In this document: in pieces, positions 27,801-37,668 of the stretch
Layout: each line of letters begins with the position of its first letter
Position numbering within the stretch: position 1 is the first letter of the stretch
NCBI RefSeq assembly: GCF_020085105.1
Contig: NC_058046.1
Coordinates: forward strand, 17,508,675-17,572,674
DNA length: 64,000 nt
DNA from: Siniperca chuatsi
Taxonomy: Eukaryota; Chordata; Actinopteri; Centrarchiformes; Sinipercidae
Direction: 5' to 3'
The notes under the pieces: model-generated
The model's database searches: none
What the model was told of the DNA's origin: nothing
Seen by the model: only the letters and a program-made list of their open reading frames with translations
Made by a program: the position numbers and the translations under genes

Positions 27801-30078
27801 ATGTTTGTGGAATCGTATAAAAGGTGTAAAATAAAATATTAAACAAAAACTTCCTGCATGACTAGTTACCACTGTTGTAATCAGGGTGAACCTATGGCAC
27901 ACACCTCAACTCTACACATGTTAACATAGGTATTGATCGATGAACAACACTGTAACAATGCCTACAGGGCATTTCACATGAACACACACACACACATACA
28001 CAGCTGCAGCTCCAGGAGTGGCAACAGGTGTTGCCTATAGTGCATCTTGTGCTTTAGGGGTTTGATGCACAGATGTGAACACTCCGTCTTTGAGTCACAG
28101 TGTGTAACCAAACAGTTTAACACACACACACACCTCATTTTATACCACAAAAGGCTGCATTTTATTTTCTACTTCAGTGTGTCCCCTTTAACTGTGCAGC
28201 TGTCCCTCTTTCTGCAAACACTGACAGTGAAAGAGAAGCACAAAGAAACGGTCCATCTCAGGATATCTCACTTCCCCTTGCCACCTCCACCTCCACCCCA
28301 CCTCTCTCTAGACATTGTCCTTGTTTCCAGAGTTTTTCATTAATTCAACAGAGTAGAGTTTGAAGGCAAGTAGATCTTATTTAAAGTAGAGAGAGGTCAT
28401 TAATGAGAGAGCTCCCTGTTGCTCTATCTACTGGGAGTGGCTTGGATGACCTGAGATGTGCCTGTAAACACACACTCTATCACACCCACACAAACGAGCA
28501 AAGACAAAGACAGGGAGAGAAAGTCCATCTGTGCATTGATTGTATTTGCCGAAGGAAGTGAGAGCGCACCAGGGAGAGTGTTGATAGGCATCTCCAGTTC
28601 TCATCCAACACTAATGTTCTCCTCTGTGCCATTACCATTAGAGCTGTAAGTGGCTTGGTATTCAGCCACGAGGCCGGAAGTGAAATATGACTCTATCTGT
28701 CTGTGCCATTACTGCTAGACAGGCAGCCAGGCAACAGAGCTGAGATGTACGCTTTCATCTCATCTGCACCTGCACATATTCAGACTTTAATACACACACT
28801 GTATGTAGCATAGCGCTACACAGTTTACAATTTATTCCACTGTGGATCAGCTGAGTCAGTTGCATAACAGTAACTTAGTCACCAGTATGGCAGAGCCCAG
28901 TGGAGAGCTGAAGCTGAGTGTGAGACCGCTGAATGATGTGCTGCCCACACTGTAGGAGGGCAGAGTGGGTGTCTGGGAAGCCTCCAGTGTATTGTAAATA
29001 GTTAATGCAGGAGTTTTGGCTGATGCCTTGAAATCGCACCATGCCTGAGCCATATTGTTAACCTCCTGCTGCGCAATTAATCACAATGAACTGCGGGAGA
29101 CAGCTGTTAATGGACGGCAGGCTTGGTGAGGGAAATGGGCCGCTAAGCTCAGGGTTAGGGGACATGCAAATGAGCAGTGCTGTGCACTAGGCAGATATTT
29201 CACTGATGGATGCCTGTTGAGGATCTGTACGGTAGCGGTCACTGTGCTGTCACAGAGACAGGAAGCCACTTTCTGTCACTAGAGCCTTGTGCAGCATTGA
29301 AGCTACTGACATTCCCCTGCTTCTGACATTACTGTTCCCAAACCTTCTCTAGAGCAGGACCCGGAACAGGATGTACAGTACATCAGACCACAGATCTCTG
29401 TTTGAGAATATTTGAGAAGAAATGCTGTTGTTACACATGCCTTCTTTCAGAATTACATAACTGTCTGTAATGTAGGTGGAGAGTAAACATTGGAACACAG
29501 AGACTTTGAAAAACCAGCAGCTTTGCTCACTCTCTCATTGTTCTAGTCCAATAATAGGGAATTTAAGCTTTGCCTCATTTTGGTGAGAACATCCAAAACC
29601 TACTGATAGTCCCACTTGAGGAATCACTGCATATTAACCCACTATTTTGATCCCAAAAGTTTGATGATGGGGCAACTTCTGCACCAGCATTTGTGTGTCA
29701 GCATGTTGGGCCTAACCTGTATTTCTGTTTTACCAAACAGAGCATATTCAGAGGGTTAAGAGGATTAAGATGCTTCATTATATGTCTCAGAATTTGTTGT
29801 TTAAGTGTGCAGCACATCAAGGCCGCCAGAAGATCACCACTCAACCGCACATGTCAGACAGCCTACCTGAACCATCCACCATCAGGTTTATTGGACGTCA
29901 TGTAATACAGATAGATACATTTTTACACATACACCCGGGTCATTATTGTGTTAAGCTTGGTGTGATTTCCATGACAGGGAAGTTCATACCCTGTGAGGCA
30001 GCCGCAGTTGATATGAATACAGAAAGGAGGAAAAGAAGACTCAGTCAGCCTGTGGGATAATATTCACACTTACCCCAT
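10134..30078 (-). CDS. homer1: homer1, Homer scaffold protein 1 (long coiled-coil isoform)
   Basis: Postsynaptic scaffold that links group I mGluRs, IP3 and ryanodine receptors and Shank through an EVH1 domain and oligomerises through a C-terminal coiled coil. Minus-strand exons: 30078-30074 (ATG plus GG), 24629-24473, 22210-22079, 19710-19618, 16261-16113, 11134-10978, 10723-10613, 10499-10419, 10325-10134 (TAG). All phases agree and give 358 residues, the family's usual length. EVH1 is residues 1 to about 110 ([40 protein letters not shown]). A Ser/Pro-rich linker follows in exon 5 ([19 protein letters not shown]). The coiled coil begins at [20 protein letters not shown] and ends [22 protein letters not shown]. 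The start was chosen because human HOMER1 also has a first exon encoding only MG, and the donor here (ATGGG|GTAAG) fits that phase. Intron 1 is 5.4 kb. Confidence 0.97.
11281..11530. repeat. Degenerate minisatellite / dispersed fish repeat in homer1 intron 5
   Basis: Bounded by CATCCATCCATC runs near 11282 and 11515. It contains a degenerate period of about 20-30 bp built on TTTGAGTCTCTTTGTGGTCA near 11388-11435. I recognise the surrounding ACTGGTCCCTGGGCACAG sequence as a dispersed repeat of teleost genomes. It lies just upstream (minus-strand sense) of homer1 exon 6. Confidence 0.5.
14885..14894 (-). terminator. Candidate homer1a polyadenylation signals
   Basis: TTTATTTATT on the plus strand gives two overlapping AATAAA motifs on the minus strand, about 1.15 kb downstream of the putative short-isoform stop and inside intron 5 of the long form. 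Only one ATTTA pentamer was seen between the stop and this point (near 15410), fewer than in the AU-rich mammalian Homer1a UTR. Confidence 0.35.
16040..16261 (-). CDS. homer1: homer1 extended exon 5: Homer1a-like short isoform terminus
   Basis: Exon 5 of the long form ends at 16113 with a GTAC donor. If that donor is ignored, the frame stays open for 24 more codons after residue R, reading [20 protein letters not shown] and stopping at TGA 16042-16040. Mammalian Homer1a, the activity-induced dominant-negative form lacking the coiled coil, arises in the same way and also reads HRY across the unused donor. Joined to exons 1-4 this predicts about 202 residues: EVH1 plus linker, no coiled coil. 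Two overlapping minus-strand AATAAA motifs at 14894-14885 could end the transcript. The open frame is seen; isoform use is inferred from the family. Confidence 0.7.
   Translation of the reverse strand, partial: ESPAGELSSPLTPVTPPMENINGTDEICDTTPNSDPLPGPAQNALAFAHRYIPHRDVFTVPCCHVYYSTDVTV
16733..16975 (+). repeat. hAT-like MITE copy (family with CTGCAACTAA termini)
   Basis: Begins CTGCAACTAAC and contains CAGAGCCCAAGGTGACGTCT and the degenerate AATTAATCAATCAATTG stretches of a very abundant percomorph MITE, usually classed as hAT-like. No coding capacity. It sits in homer1 intron 4, just upstream of exon 5 in minus-strand sense. Confidence 0.6.
17498..18082. mobile_element. Rearranged Tc1/mariner relic
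   Basis: Terminal sequences CAGTTGTGTAAAAAAGTG (left) and CACTTTTTCACACCACTG (right) form imperfect inverted ends. They are flanked by TA at 17496-17497 and 18083-18084, the mariner target dinucleotide. Left half: the minus strand encodes an N-terminal Tc1 transposase piece ([25 protein letters not shown]) between about 17516 and 17607. Right half: the plus strand encodes the C-terminal DDE part ([16 protein letters not shown], then [10 protein letters not shown]) from about 17628 to TAG 17860-17862. It is broken by an in-frame TGA at 17713-17715 where a CGA arginine codon would be expected. The two halves are in opposite orientation, so no intact transposase exists. Located in homer1 intron 4. 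Confidence 0.85.
18802..19351. mobile_element. Non-autonomous hAT-like element (CAGTGGTGGAAG termini)
   Basis: The left end CAGTAGTGAAAAATAA and right end CTTCTTCCACCACTG are degenerate inverted copies of the terminus of a common percomorph element. The internal TTGAGGTACTTGTACTTTAC is its signature. No ORF. Flanking octamers (GGGTCATG and GCGTCAAC) match at five of eight positions, weak support for an old 8-bp target duplication. Confidence 0.6.
19790..19824. repeat. (CA)n microsatellite in homer1 intron 3
   Basis: Simple CA run about 80 bp from homer1 exon 4, on its upstream side in minus-strand sense. Confidence 0.9.
20549..20700 (+). repeat. Non-LTR retrotransposon 3' tail with (ATT)n
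   Basis: The sequence GCACTTTGAGCTGCATTTCT followed by a GTTATACAAATTATT tail and about 80 bp of ATT (with an ATC interruption) is the typical truncated 3' end of a fish LINE or LINE-tailed SINE. It is 5'-truncated and has no coding content. Confidence 0.55.
21771..21806. repeat. (CA)n microsatellite in homer1 intron 3
   Basis: Simple CA repeat with imperfect flanks, about 270 bp from homer1 exon 3, on its downstream side in minus-strand sense. Confidence 0.9.
22530..22748 (-). repeat. hAT-like MITE copy, reverse orientation
   Basis: Same family as 16733-16975 in reverse complement. It ends with AATAATCGACAGATTAATTG and ATAGTTGCAGCCCTA, the reversed terminus of the family. Located in homer1 intron 2. 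Confidence 0.65.
24630..30073 (-). other. homer1 intron 1
   Basis: A 5.4-kb first intron with no coding exon found. It contains a strongly purine-biased tract near 26655-26990. It also has two GC-balanced, non-repetitive stretches (about 25860-26090 and 29064-29240, the latter with an ATGCAAAT octamer at 29164-29171) that look like candidate conserved regulatory elements. An open frame running upstream of exon 2 to 24775 is judged to be chance. Confidence 0.6.
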
Positions 30079-30527
30079 TGTTATAGTTGACATGGAAGGC
30101 GACACCTGATCCTTTTCGCTGGCAATAAAAACGAATCTCTTGGATTGACTGCTGCGTATGAAGGTCTTCTCTCTACACGACAGCCTTTAGTGTATCACTG
30201 TCAGTACGTCTGCGGGAATTTGATGACAACTGCTCCATTCCCCACCGCTTTCACCGCATGAAATTACACATACATGTCGCTCTGCACATGGCACGGAAAT
30301 CAGATCTTGTTCTCCTCCTTTGACGCTGAGGGTTTGGTGATGGAGCAGCAGCGGCAGTAGAAGCGCTGTGGGAGATGCAGCGCTGAGTCCAATGGAGATC
30401 CGACAGGCGCCCTGCTGTTGTCGTGTAAATTACAGATCCTCGCTGGAAGGGTGGAGAAGTCCTGTTGCCTGAACTGGGAAAGACAACCCTCATTTAGCCA
30501 GTAGATAACGCACACTGTCCACCCGCG

Positions 30528-30534
<7 letters not shown>

Positions 30535-30569
<35 letters not shown>
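30535..30569. repeat. (TC)n microsatellite upstream of homer1 exon 1
   Basis: A TC run, read as (GA)n on the homer1 sense strand, about 460 bp upstream of the homer1 start codon. It is probably in the promoter or 5'UTR region; the transcription start is not determined. Confidence 0.85.
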
Positions 30570-30576
<7 letters not shown>

Positions 30577-30953
30577 TAGGCTCACAGGCTACACCCCGAC
30601 TCTCTCGCCCAGACTACAGCTATTTCACAGCTATTCCACACACTCACCATTACCAGTGCATGTCTATAATAAAGCCGATTTCTGATGTGGCTCTAGGACC
30701 AACCCTACAGCATCTCTTGTGCTTCTGCAACATCAATTTATGCCTTTTTTACTGATTCACGTGACAAATGCATGCATCAATGCGTCATTTGCATGGATTA
30801 AAATACCCTGCAGTTTCTATGTTGTAGCTCTAGTGTGCTTTATTGATCCTATCCACAGACTCTTATGTGCACCCAGTCCCCTAAACCGGTCCACATCTGG
30901 CTGATGCATCCGCTTCCCTCCCACTCAAATCACTCAGTCAGTATTGAACTGCC

Positions 30954-30986
30954 TACGTCACGACACCGTCCTCCGCAGTGACGTCA
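30954..30986. promoter_or_regulatory. CRE cluster upstream of homer1
   Basis: A perfect palindromic cAMP-response element TGACGTCA lies at 30979-30986, with a half site ACGTCA ending at 30960. They are about 0.9 kb upstream of the homer1 start codon. Mammalian Homer1a is an activity-induced immediate-early gene, so CREB sites would fit. Function here is inferred only from motif and position. Confidence 0.5.
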
Positions 30987-31777
30987 CTCGGTGCTCAAGG
31001 GACTGATGCCATTTGATGCTTTGTTGTCTTATAAGAAGTTTATTGGTAAGTGGCCTACTCACCAAATGCTCAAAGATGTTATTCCAAGGCTGTAATATGG
31101 AATTTCCCTCACTAGGTTTTCTGAATATAGCAGCATTATTATTGTATTATTAAGTCCAGTGAACAGGTCACTGCTGTCTTTAATAACACAGTTTAGTAAT
31201 ATCAACCCAATAAATAACCCAGTTCATGCTCCATGAGTTATTTGGGCTATTGTCTGTCAATAAATCAATTGTCTTTGGCAGCCTGAAAATATAGGACAAA
31301 TCTGATGTAATCTGCATTTTGCTTTAACATTACTGACTTATGCATCCTTAAGAATATTTGTAATAATTGTAGGCCTACATGTCGTCCTTTCTTATCTGAT
31401 TCTTTTGTATTCTTCATATTCTCTTGTACAGGTCTCTGTGAGCTGTTTTATGAAATTTTGTTTTTTAATATCTAATTGGTTGTGAGGGAATAACTCTTTT
31501 AAAGAGGGCACCACTCAATTTAAAAATGTTGATACATCATGGCTTAAGCCAGTCATATCTAGAATAACCCAAGGCTATATACTAGGGAATCTGGAGACTC
31601 ATATATGATCTAGGAGCTCAGGCAGCCTATCTGGAGTTACTCCATAACAAATTAATGAAATTATGATGGACTGGTGGGTCACAGTGGGTCACATAACTCA
31701 CAGATACAACCGTAACAGTCATGTTAATTGTGTCTGTTGATTTAGTGCTTGTAATAGTAATGACTGTCAGTCCTATT

Positions 31778-32380
31778 GTAGAAAAGGTTTCAGTCGTAGT
31801 CATCTGGACACTCCAATCCAGAAGTCATTCTCAATTGTAACTCAGGATTGCAGAGCGCCGTGCATTTGCATCTAAAAGCTACAAACCACACATTTGAAGA
31901 CAGCGAGGTGAAGATTCTAAGTAGAGAGAAGAGTTGGTTTGAACGGGGTGTCAAGGAAGCCATTTTTGTGAAAAAAGAGAACCCCTCTTTGAACAGAAAT
32001 GGTGGTCTGAGATTCAATCTGCCCAAAGTCTATCACAGTGTATTAGCACCTTGGTCACGCCAATCATATGCTAATCAGGTACTTAACAGTGATGAGGTAG
32101 GTGCAGCCAGAAAACAATAGGCCTGATTACTGATTACTAGGCCATCTTGGAAACAATTAGGTCAGTTTCAGGTGAAACTAGCTAATCAACAGATACTCAG
32201 GTAGACTCCTTCCTGAGGGCAGGGCTTATGTAACACAGAGTAGCTTAAATTTCTAGTTCCCGTCCCATTTTTTCACAATTGAGAATGACTTCTGGATGAG
32301 AGCCGAAACGTCTTGATTCTGAAAACAGTGTCCAGATGACCACGACTGAAACCTCCTGGACGAATGAGGGACTACACCGT
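31778..32380 (+). mobile_element. Decayed retroelement fragment with GIY-YIG-like endonuclease tail (possible Penelope-like element)
   Basis: A 603-bp insertion flanked by a perfect 14-bp direct repeat CTGTCAGTCCTATT (31764-31777 and 32381-32394), read as a target-site duplication. The ends are inverted repeats (about 31786-31838 and 32275-32353): the right arm reads CACAATTGAGAATGACTTCT and the left arm carries its complement, with about 35 bp missing internally. Between them an open frame (31848-32120) encodes HLKATNHTFEDSEVKILSRE, then WFERGVKEAIFVKKENPSLN. This resembles the C-terminal part of GIY-YIG-type endonuclease regions in fish retroelements. The reverse transcriptase is absent. 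Element class is tentative. Confidence 0.6.
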
Positions 32381-32804
32381 CTGTCAGTCCTATTATTTTC
32401 TCATCACTCTTATCTAATCACTGATGTACCATAGTGGACTTTGAAGGGAAAACCCACCCTAAAACAGAATACATGAATGCTATATTTACAACATTGAAAT
32501 TATCAGTTTAGTAGATTAGAACAATTCAGTCTCAACAAAACAGTTGAGACAGACTGTAGTGAAGATGTCTTCTAAAGATAAATCTTGAAGCTACTCCACA
32601 GACAGTGGATAATGGACAAACATGGCCACAGCCATGTACACTTTACTGGTAAGCTCGACATTCAAATTAAACTCATTTGGATGTACAGTATCTCAAACAA
32701 AATGTTAAAGAACATGCACAGACAGTCACAGATATCATCAGTTCAAGTCTTGATGTATTAGCTTTTTTTAAAATAGCATGGCCACGTCCCCTTTAAATCG
32801 AGTT

Positions 32805-32888
32805 CCATTACGTCATGGAATCAAAGCGGAAGTATGTACTCAGGAAACTAGCACCTTCAGTTTTGTTTACATGTGACATGCAATTTGG
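32805..32888 (+). promoter_or_regulatory. tent2 promoter and probable non-coding first exon
   Basis: TTACGTCATGG (CRE/ATF-like, about 32808-32818) and GCGGAAGT (ETS core, 32826-32833) precede a short region ending in the consensus donor TTTG|GTAAGTG, with GT at 32888. The coding exon opens with acceptor TTTCTTTCAG at 33143. A 5'UTR exon of a few tens of bases is therefore likely; the transcription start is not visible. Confidence 0.45.
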
Positions 32889-33187
32889 TAAGTGTTTGTA
32901 AGTGTTTGGTAAGAGTTCAGTCACGAATCTACAGAGAAACAGATTTAATTGTGTGGTCTGAGGTCTAACGAGGTCTGAGCTAACGTTACTGTTACTTAGC
33001 TCGCTGCTCGATCACTAGTAAGTTTCGGTTTCCTCAATAACTTCGTGGCATTACGATTACTGTTGGGTGATGAGTTCAACCACGGTTCGTCTTTAATTCC
33101 TGACACTACCAGCTGTATTGTCGCTCTGTTGTTTTTCTTTCAGGAAATCAGCGGAGTTGATGCTGGAGCTCTGTGAAGAACCGCAGC

Positions 33188-36100
33188 ATGTTCCCCCGCA
33201 GTGCTGCACCGAGGGGGCGGTCAGCCTACAGTAAGGCCCTGTACCCACCAGCCCCTGTGCCCCGGTACTACGATTACAACCACCAAAGCCTGGCTGGTGT
33301 CAACAGGTGAGCCTGGCGAAGAAACACACTGCACTAAAACTTACAAATGGTTGCTTGTTGGGCGCTTTTATGTCCTGTACAGTAATATGTGCACGTCTGC
33401 TTGGTAGCTTCTATGTTCCTGGGCTTGAGAGGTTGCCTACATATGAATGGAAGCCCACACCATCCACCTGTCCAGTCCCTCCTCCTCGCACACCAACTAT
33501 GACCAATGGGCGCAAGTATGTCATTTTACCATTTATGACTGAATAATCTCGTTCTCATTCTTCAAAATCTTTAAACTCACCTCTATTTTATGAACATACA
33601 TTATGAACACAACTTTAACATATCTTGTCACGTGTTTCCTTATCATTATGTTGCTTCCAGGAGGCAGATTGATGAATACAGCCCCCATGTTGTGAAGCGG
33701 CAACGCCTTGATTCTTCTTCCCACCCAGTAATCAGCTCCGCATTAATTCGGCCACCACCTCCTCGTCGTGACCGTGGGGTGGCAGGGTCATCAAGATCAT
33801 CCTTCGCTGATTTTGATCGCGCTTATCCCAGCCCACGCTCCCATCCCCACCCTCAGGTGCCTGCTGTCCCAGAAAGCTCCAACAGCCTGCAGGCCTACGC
33901 TAAGGACAAGGTACTATATATACAGATGGCCTTAACCTGCAGTTGATATACATCAAGTCTGACTATGTGTGCATGCAGGTATGGTTGGTTTAATCAGTGC
34001 TCATGTGTTTGTGCCCTCAGTTGAGTGGTCAGATGGTGGAGCTGTTTGAGGCGTGCCAGCAGCAATCTTCCGATTTGGCACGGAAGGAGACGTGCCGAAC
34101 TCGGCTGCAGCAAGACATACAGCATGTCTATGCAGGTGTTTATGAAATACACAGTCATGCTCTGCTCTGACTTCCTGTTGTGATCCTTATTCACTAAGTG
34201 TGTTTCTCACAGTGGCACGACTTTACTTGACTGGATCTTCTATGAATGGGTTGGGCTGCCGGAGCAGTGATGCTGATCTGTGTCTGGTCCTCAAGGGAAA
34301 TGTGAGTATCTCTGACTCTGCGTTTTGAGTCATCCAAAGTGTGTGTGTGTGTGTGTGTGTGTACACAATCATATATATAAAACCACTTCCTCTTAAACAC
34401 CTGCATGTTTTTCTGTTTTCTGTTTCAGAAAAGACACGATCCTATTCAAGTGCTCTCTGTCCTCCAAAAGTTGTTCAGATCACTGTGTGAGTAATAATAA
34501 ACCACTTTTTTGAATATTAAAGCATTTAGAATAATATATTGTCTTCTTAACATGGTTGGAAAAACTTAACTTACTACTTTCTAGCTTACTTACTTCTTAC
34601 TTAGCTTTGCCGCATATAACCAACAAGTTTTAACTAAACAAAATAAAAATACTGGGATCAATAGTAGATTCTTGGAGTGGGATTTTTTCCCCCCAGAGAT
34701 TTCATATTCTCCACAGACTCCACCGGGTGGAGCTATTTACCCAGTGGAAAAAGAGTTTCTGGTTTACAGAAAAGGAAACTAAAACTACCACAAATCTCAT
34801 GATGTTTGTTGTGATTCATAGCATATGTAGAAAGGACTCAGCTGATCAGAGCCAAAGTGCCGATCCTCAGGTTCAGAGAGAAAGGCAGGTAGGAGCAAAA
34901 CAGTTGTTGAAGCCTGTTTTTACAGCATTATTAAGTCAGAAAGAAGTGTTAATATGACCCTTTTACTATTCCTACCCACTTTAGTGATCTGGAGTTTGAT
35001 CTGAATATCAACAACACAGTGGGCATCAGAAACACATTCCTTCTGAGGAGTTATGCCTATGGTGGGTGAGACTGTCAATAATAAAACATTTTATGGCAGT
35101 AACCTTTCAAAATTCCTCTGTCTAATTTTAAGTCAGCTCTTACTGTGAGAGCTGTCCAGCCGCAAGCAGTGCATTTGTTATTGTAAAGGAAGACGAAAAA
35201 GTTTCTTGTTTTGACTCGCTGTGTTTGTGTGGTCTCTCAGCTGATCTCAGGATACGACCCATGATCCTTGTTGTTAAGAAATGGGCACGGCACAATCAAA
35301 TCAATGATGCCAGCAAAGGAACGTTAAGCAGCTACACACTAGTGCTGATGGTGCTGCACTACCTCCAGAGTCAGTACAATCACACACGCAGACAAAATCT
35401 TTTATCATTCCCATTTGTATTTTTAAAGTATTTTTTAATCTTATCTTATATGTGTTGTTTTTTTGCAGCTCTTAATGATCCTGTCCTTCCCTCTCTACAG
35501 AGGGACTACCCAGTAAGTGTCTCAATTGTTTTGCAACCACTATCAGTTTAGCTTTTTTTTCCCCCTTCTCATCCAGGTTAATTACAAGTGCCACTGGAAA
35601 CTTCAAATAGAAAGTCAAATAGTATGAATAGTATGCAAATGATAGGACATACAAAAAATAAATGCCTTGCAGACACTTCTTTCCATTCATATCCTCAGTC
35701 TCTTTTTGCAAAAGACATTTTCTGCATAACTTTAACTTTGCTTAATCTATCATGGAGAAAGAATCTATTATATGATTAAAAGGTGTTTGAAGTCTTTGTG
35801 TCCTGTGCTTTGATTTTCAGGAGTGTTTTGATCCCTTCATGGACATTGACATGGTTCCAGAGGGACCCAAACACGTCCCCCCCTACATTTCAAGAAACCA
35901 GTCCTCTCTGGGAGAGCTGCTTCTGGGCTTTCTCAAATACTATGCCACAGACTTCAGGTACCTCCCAAGGACATCACATTACAGAGTCTAGTGTTTAAGG
36001 TGCACCAATGGTTCTTTTGCCTGCTCATTTTCCTGCTCCCATTCCTCATCTCCTGCTCCTCTGGCCAACTTCCTCTCCCTCTCCAGTCCCCTGTCTCTCC

Positions 36101-37521
36101 TCTCCTCCCTCTATCCTGCATCCTCTTCTCTGGTTTCATGTTTCTGGGTGAAGGGCAGGAGCAGGTGGGACCTTTTGGCCTTATACAGCATTAACATGAC
36201 ATACCATGATCCCTGTGTTTGCAGTATGTGTGTTACATTGCCATGCCACAGTTGCAAGGTTGAACTAAAACTCACCAAGCAAACATGCACAGATTTTAAC
36301 ATTTTACAGTATCAAACACTCAAACAGGTTACACATGTTGAGTGATTTTACATTTTAATGCCTTTGATGTACAAATTGTATGGGCTTTACATTACTACTG
36401 ACCTTTTCAAAAGCAAAAGTTTTTACAGTGATGAGCACATTTTTCCTACCTTCTTGACAGCTGTGTGTTTCAACCAATTCATGTAAACTATAAAATTGAA
36501 CTTGCAAAGACTGAAATCTATCACAGTGAATATTTAGTCACATTCTTCTTTTTTTTTGTTGCAAAAAATATTCTTTGTACCTTGAATTTGATGTATTCAA
36601 TGAAGCTCCAACATTTCAGACTTTAGAGTTGAATGACAATAGTGTGAAGGTTAATATGTCCACTTTAAGTCTCAGAAACCTTTTAATTGTGCAGTAAGAA
36701 TGAGTTTGCAAAACTGTTGTTGATTCCCACATTATCACATGACAGTCTTGTATATTACAAGTACAAAAATAAGAATGTTTCATATTCACATTTCAATTGT
36801 CTCTTTTAATACTGCACTAAATTAAACTAAAACCAACTGATGCCTGGAAGGTACAGAATCTATCTGAAAAACTTCCCCTTTGTTTGTTGGCAGTTGATTA
36901 GCTAAAATCTGCAAAGCCACTGCTGCGGCCCTTGAGGACCTTGGTCATTGTGTTTATTTTTAGTCTAATAAGCACTAATTAATTCCCTTCCTTTTGTTTT
37001 TTCTGTGTCTTGCAGGTGGGATAAGCAGGTTATCTCTGTTCGAGAGGCCACAGCTTTGCCCAAGAACAATTCTCAAGTGTGGAGAAACAAATACATATGT
37101 GTGGAAGGTAAACATTTCAGTGGACATGACATGTTGCTGCCACCACCACTTAACAATAACTGGTGCACCAATGTTAGAAATGTCCCCCATATTGCTACAT
37201 ATTTAGTGAGTGGCAGCAATTCGTTGTGTTTCAGAGCCATTTGAAAGAAATAACGTCGCCAGGGCAGTCCATGAGAAGATCAAGTTTGATGCCATCAAAG
37301 CTCAGTTTGTGGAGGTACATGCCTGTCGTGATAACTGTATTCTCTTCATATTTTCTTTCTTCCTCCAAGCTGATGTGGGCCAGCCATGAGTTATTCGTAA
37401 TTCTCCTGCTTTTCATCTCTCTATGTTTGCGCAGTCACATCGGATACTACAACAGAGGAAGGACCTGAACTCGATCCTCCCAGTCAGAGCCATCATTAAC
37501 AAGGAGTCATCCAGGAGATAA
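33188..37521 (+). CDS. tent2: tent2 (papd4/gld2), cytoplasmic non-canonical poly(A) RNA polymerase
   Basis: Adds adenosines to mRNA and microRNA 3' ends in the cytoplasm; GLD-2 family, DNA polymerase beta-type nucleotidyltransferase without its own RNA-recognition motif. Exons: 33188-33306, 33408-33515, 33661-33910, 34021-34135, 34213-34301, 34429-34486, 34822-34888, 34985-35061, 35241-35369, 35469-35512, 35821-35957, 37016-37107, 37235-37314, 37435-37521 (TAA). All phases join, giving 483 residues (human 484). The N-terminus is low complexity (MFPRSAAPRGRSAYSK). The catalytic motif GSS...SDADLCL has Asp217 and Asp219 (codons 34269 and 34275), and the third Asp274 lies in LEFDLN (34998-35000). 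The PAP-associated region includes RPMILVVKKWARHNQINDAS and SSLGELLLGFLKYYATDF, and the C-terminus reads RKDLNSILPVRAI. All three metal-binding Asp are present, so the enzyme looks active. Confidence 0.96.
34340..34362. repeat. (TG)n microsatellite in tent2 intron
   Basis: Short TG run 39 bp downstream of the exon ending at 34301. Confidence 0.85.
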
Positions 37522-37662
37522 GGGATTCCTCTAATTAGACAAGCTGACGGGAGTCTTCTACCTCAAGACAGGCCTGTCCCCAGAAATGAAGAGAGACCTT
37601 TGGGAAAATACTGCGCTCACTTTAAAATGCTTTGCAGACTTAGCCAAATTATTGTAACTGAT

Positions 37663-37668
37663 AATAAA
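37663..37668 (+). terminator. tent2 polyadenylation signal
   Basis: AATAAA 142 bp downstream of the tent2 stop, the first canonical signal and well placed for a short 3'UTR. Confidence 0.6.

Larger units (their letters stand above)
30079..33143. other. Head-to-head interval between homer1 and tent2
   Basis: Divergent genes. It holds the homer1 5'UTR/promoter side (30079 to about 31000), AT-rich sequence, the retroelement insertion 31778-32380, and the tent2 promoter and non-coding first exon near 32800-32888. No other gene seen. Confidence 0.6.

Noticed and set aside
30535..30569. TC repeat considered as a CRISPR-like or promoter GAGA array
   Set aside because: A dinucleotide microsatellite without spacers; a GAGA-factor role cannot be supported from one tract.
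33307..33407. Continuous reading frame across the first tent2 intron and an alternative acceptor TGTACAG near 33381
   Set aside because: Using the alternative acceptor meets an in-frame TAG within a few codons; the acceptor ending at 33407 restores the frame into SFYVPGLERLP.
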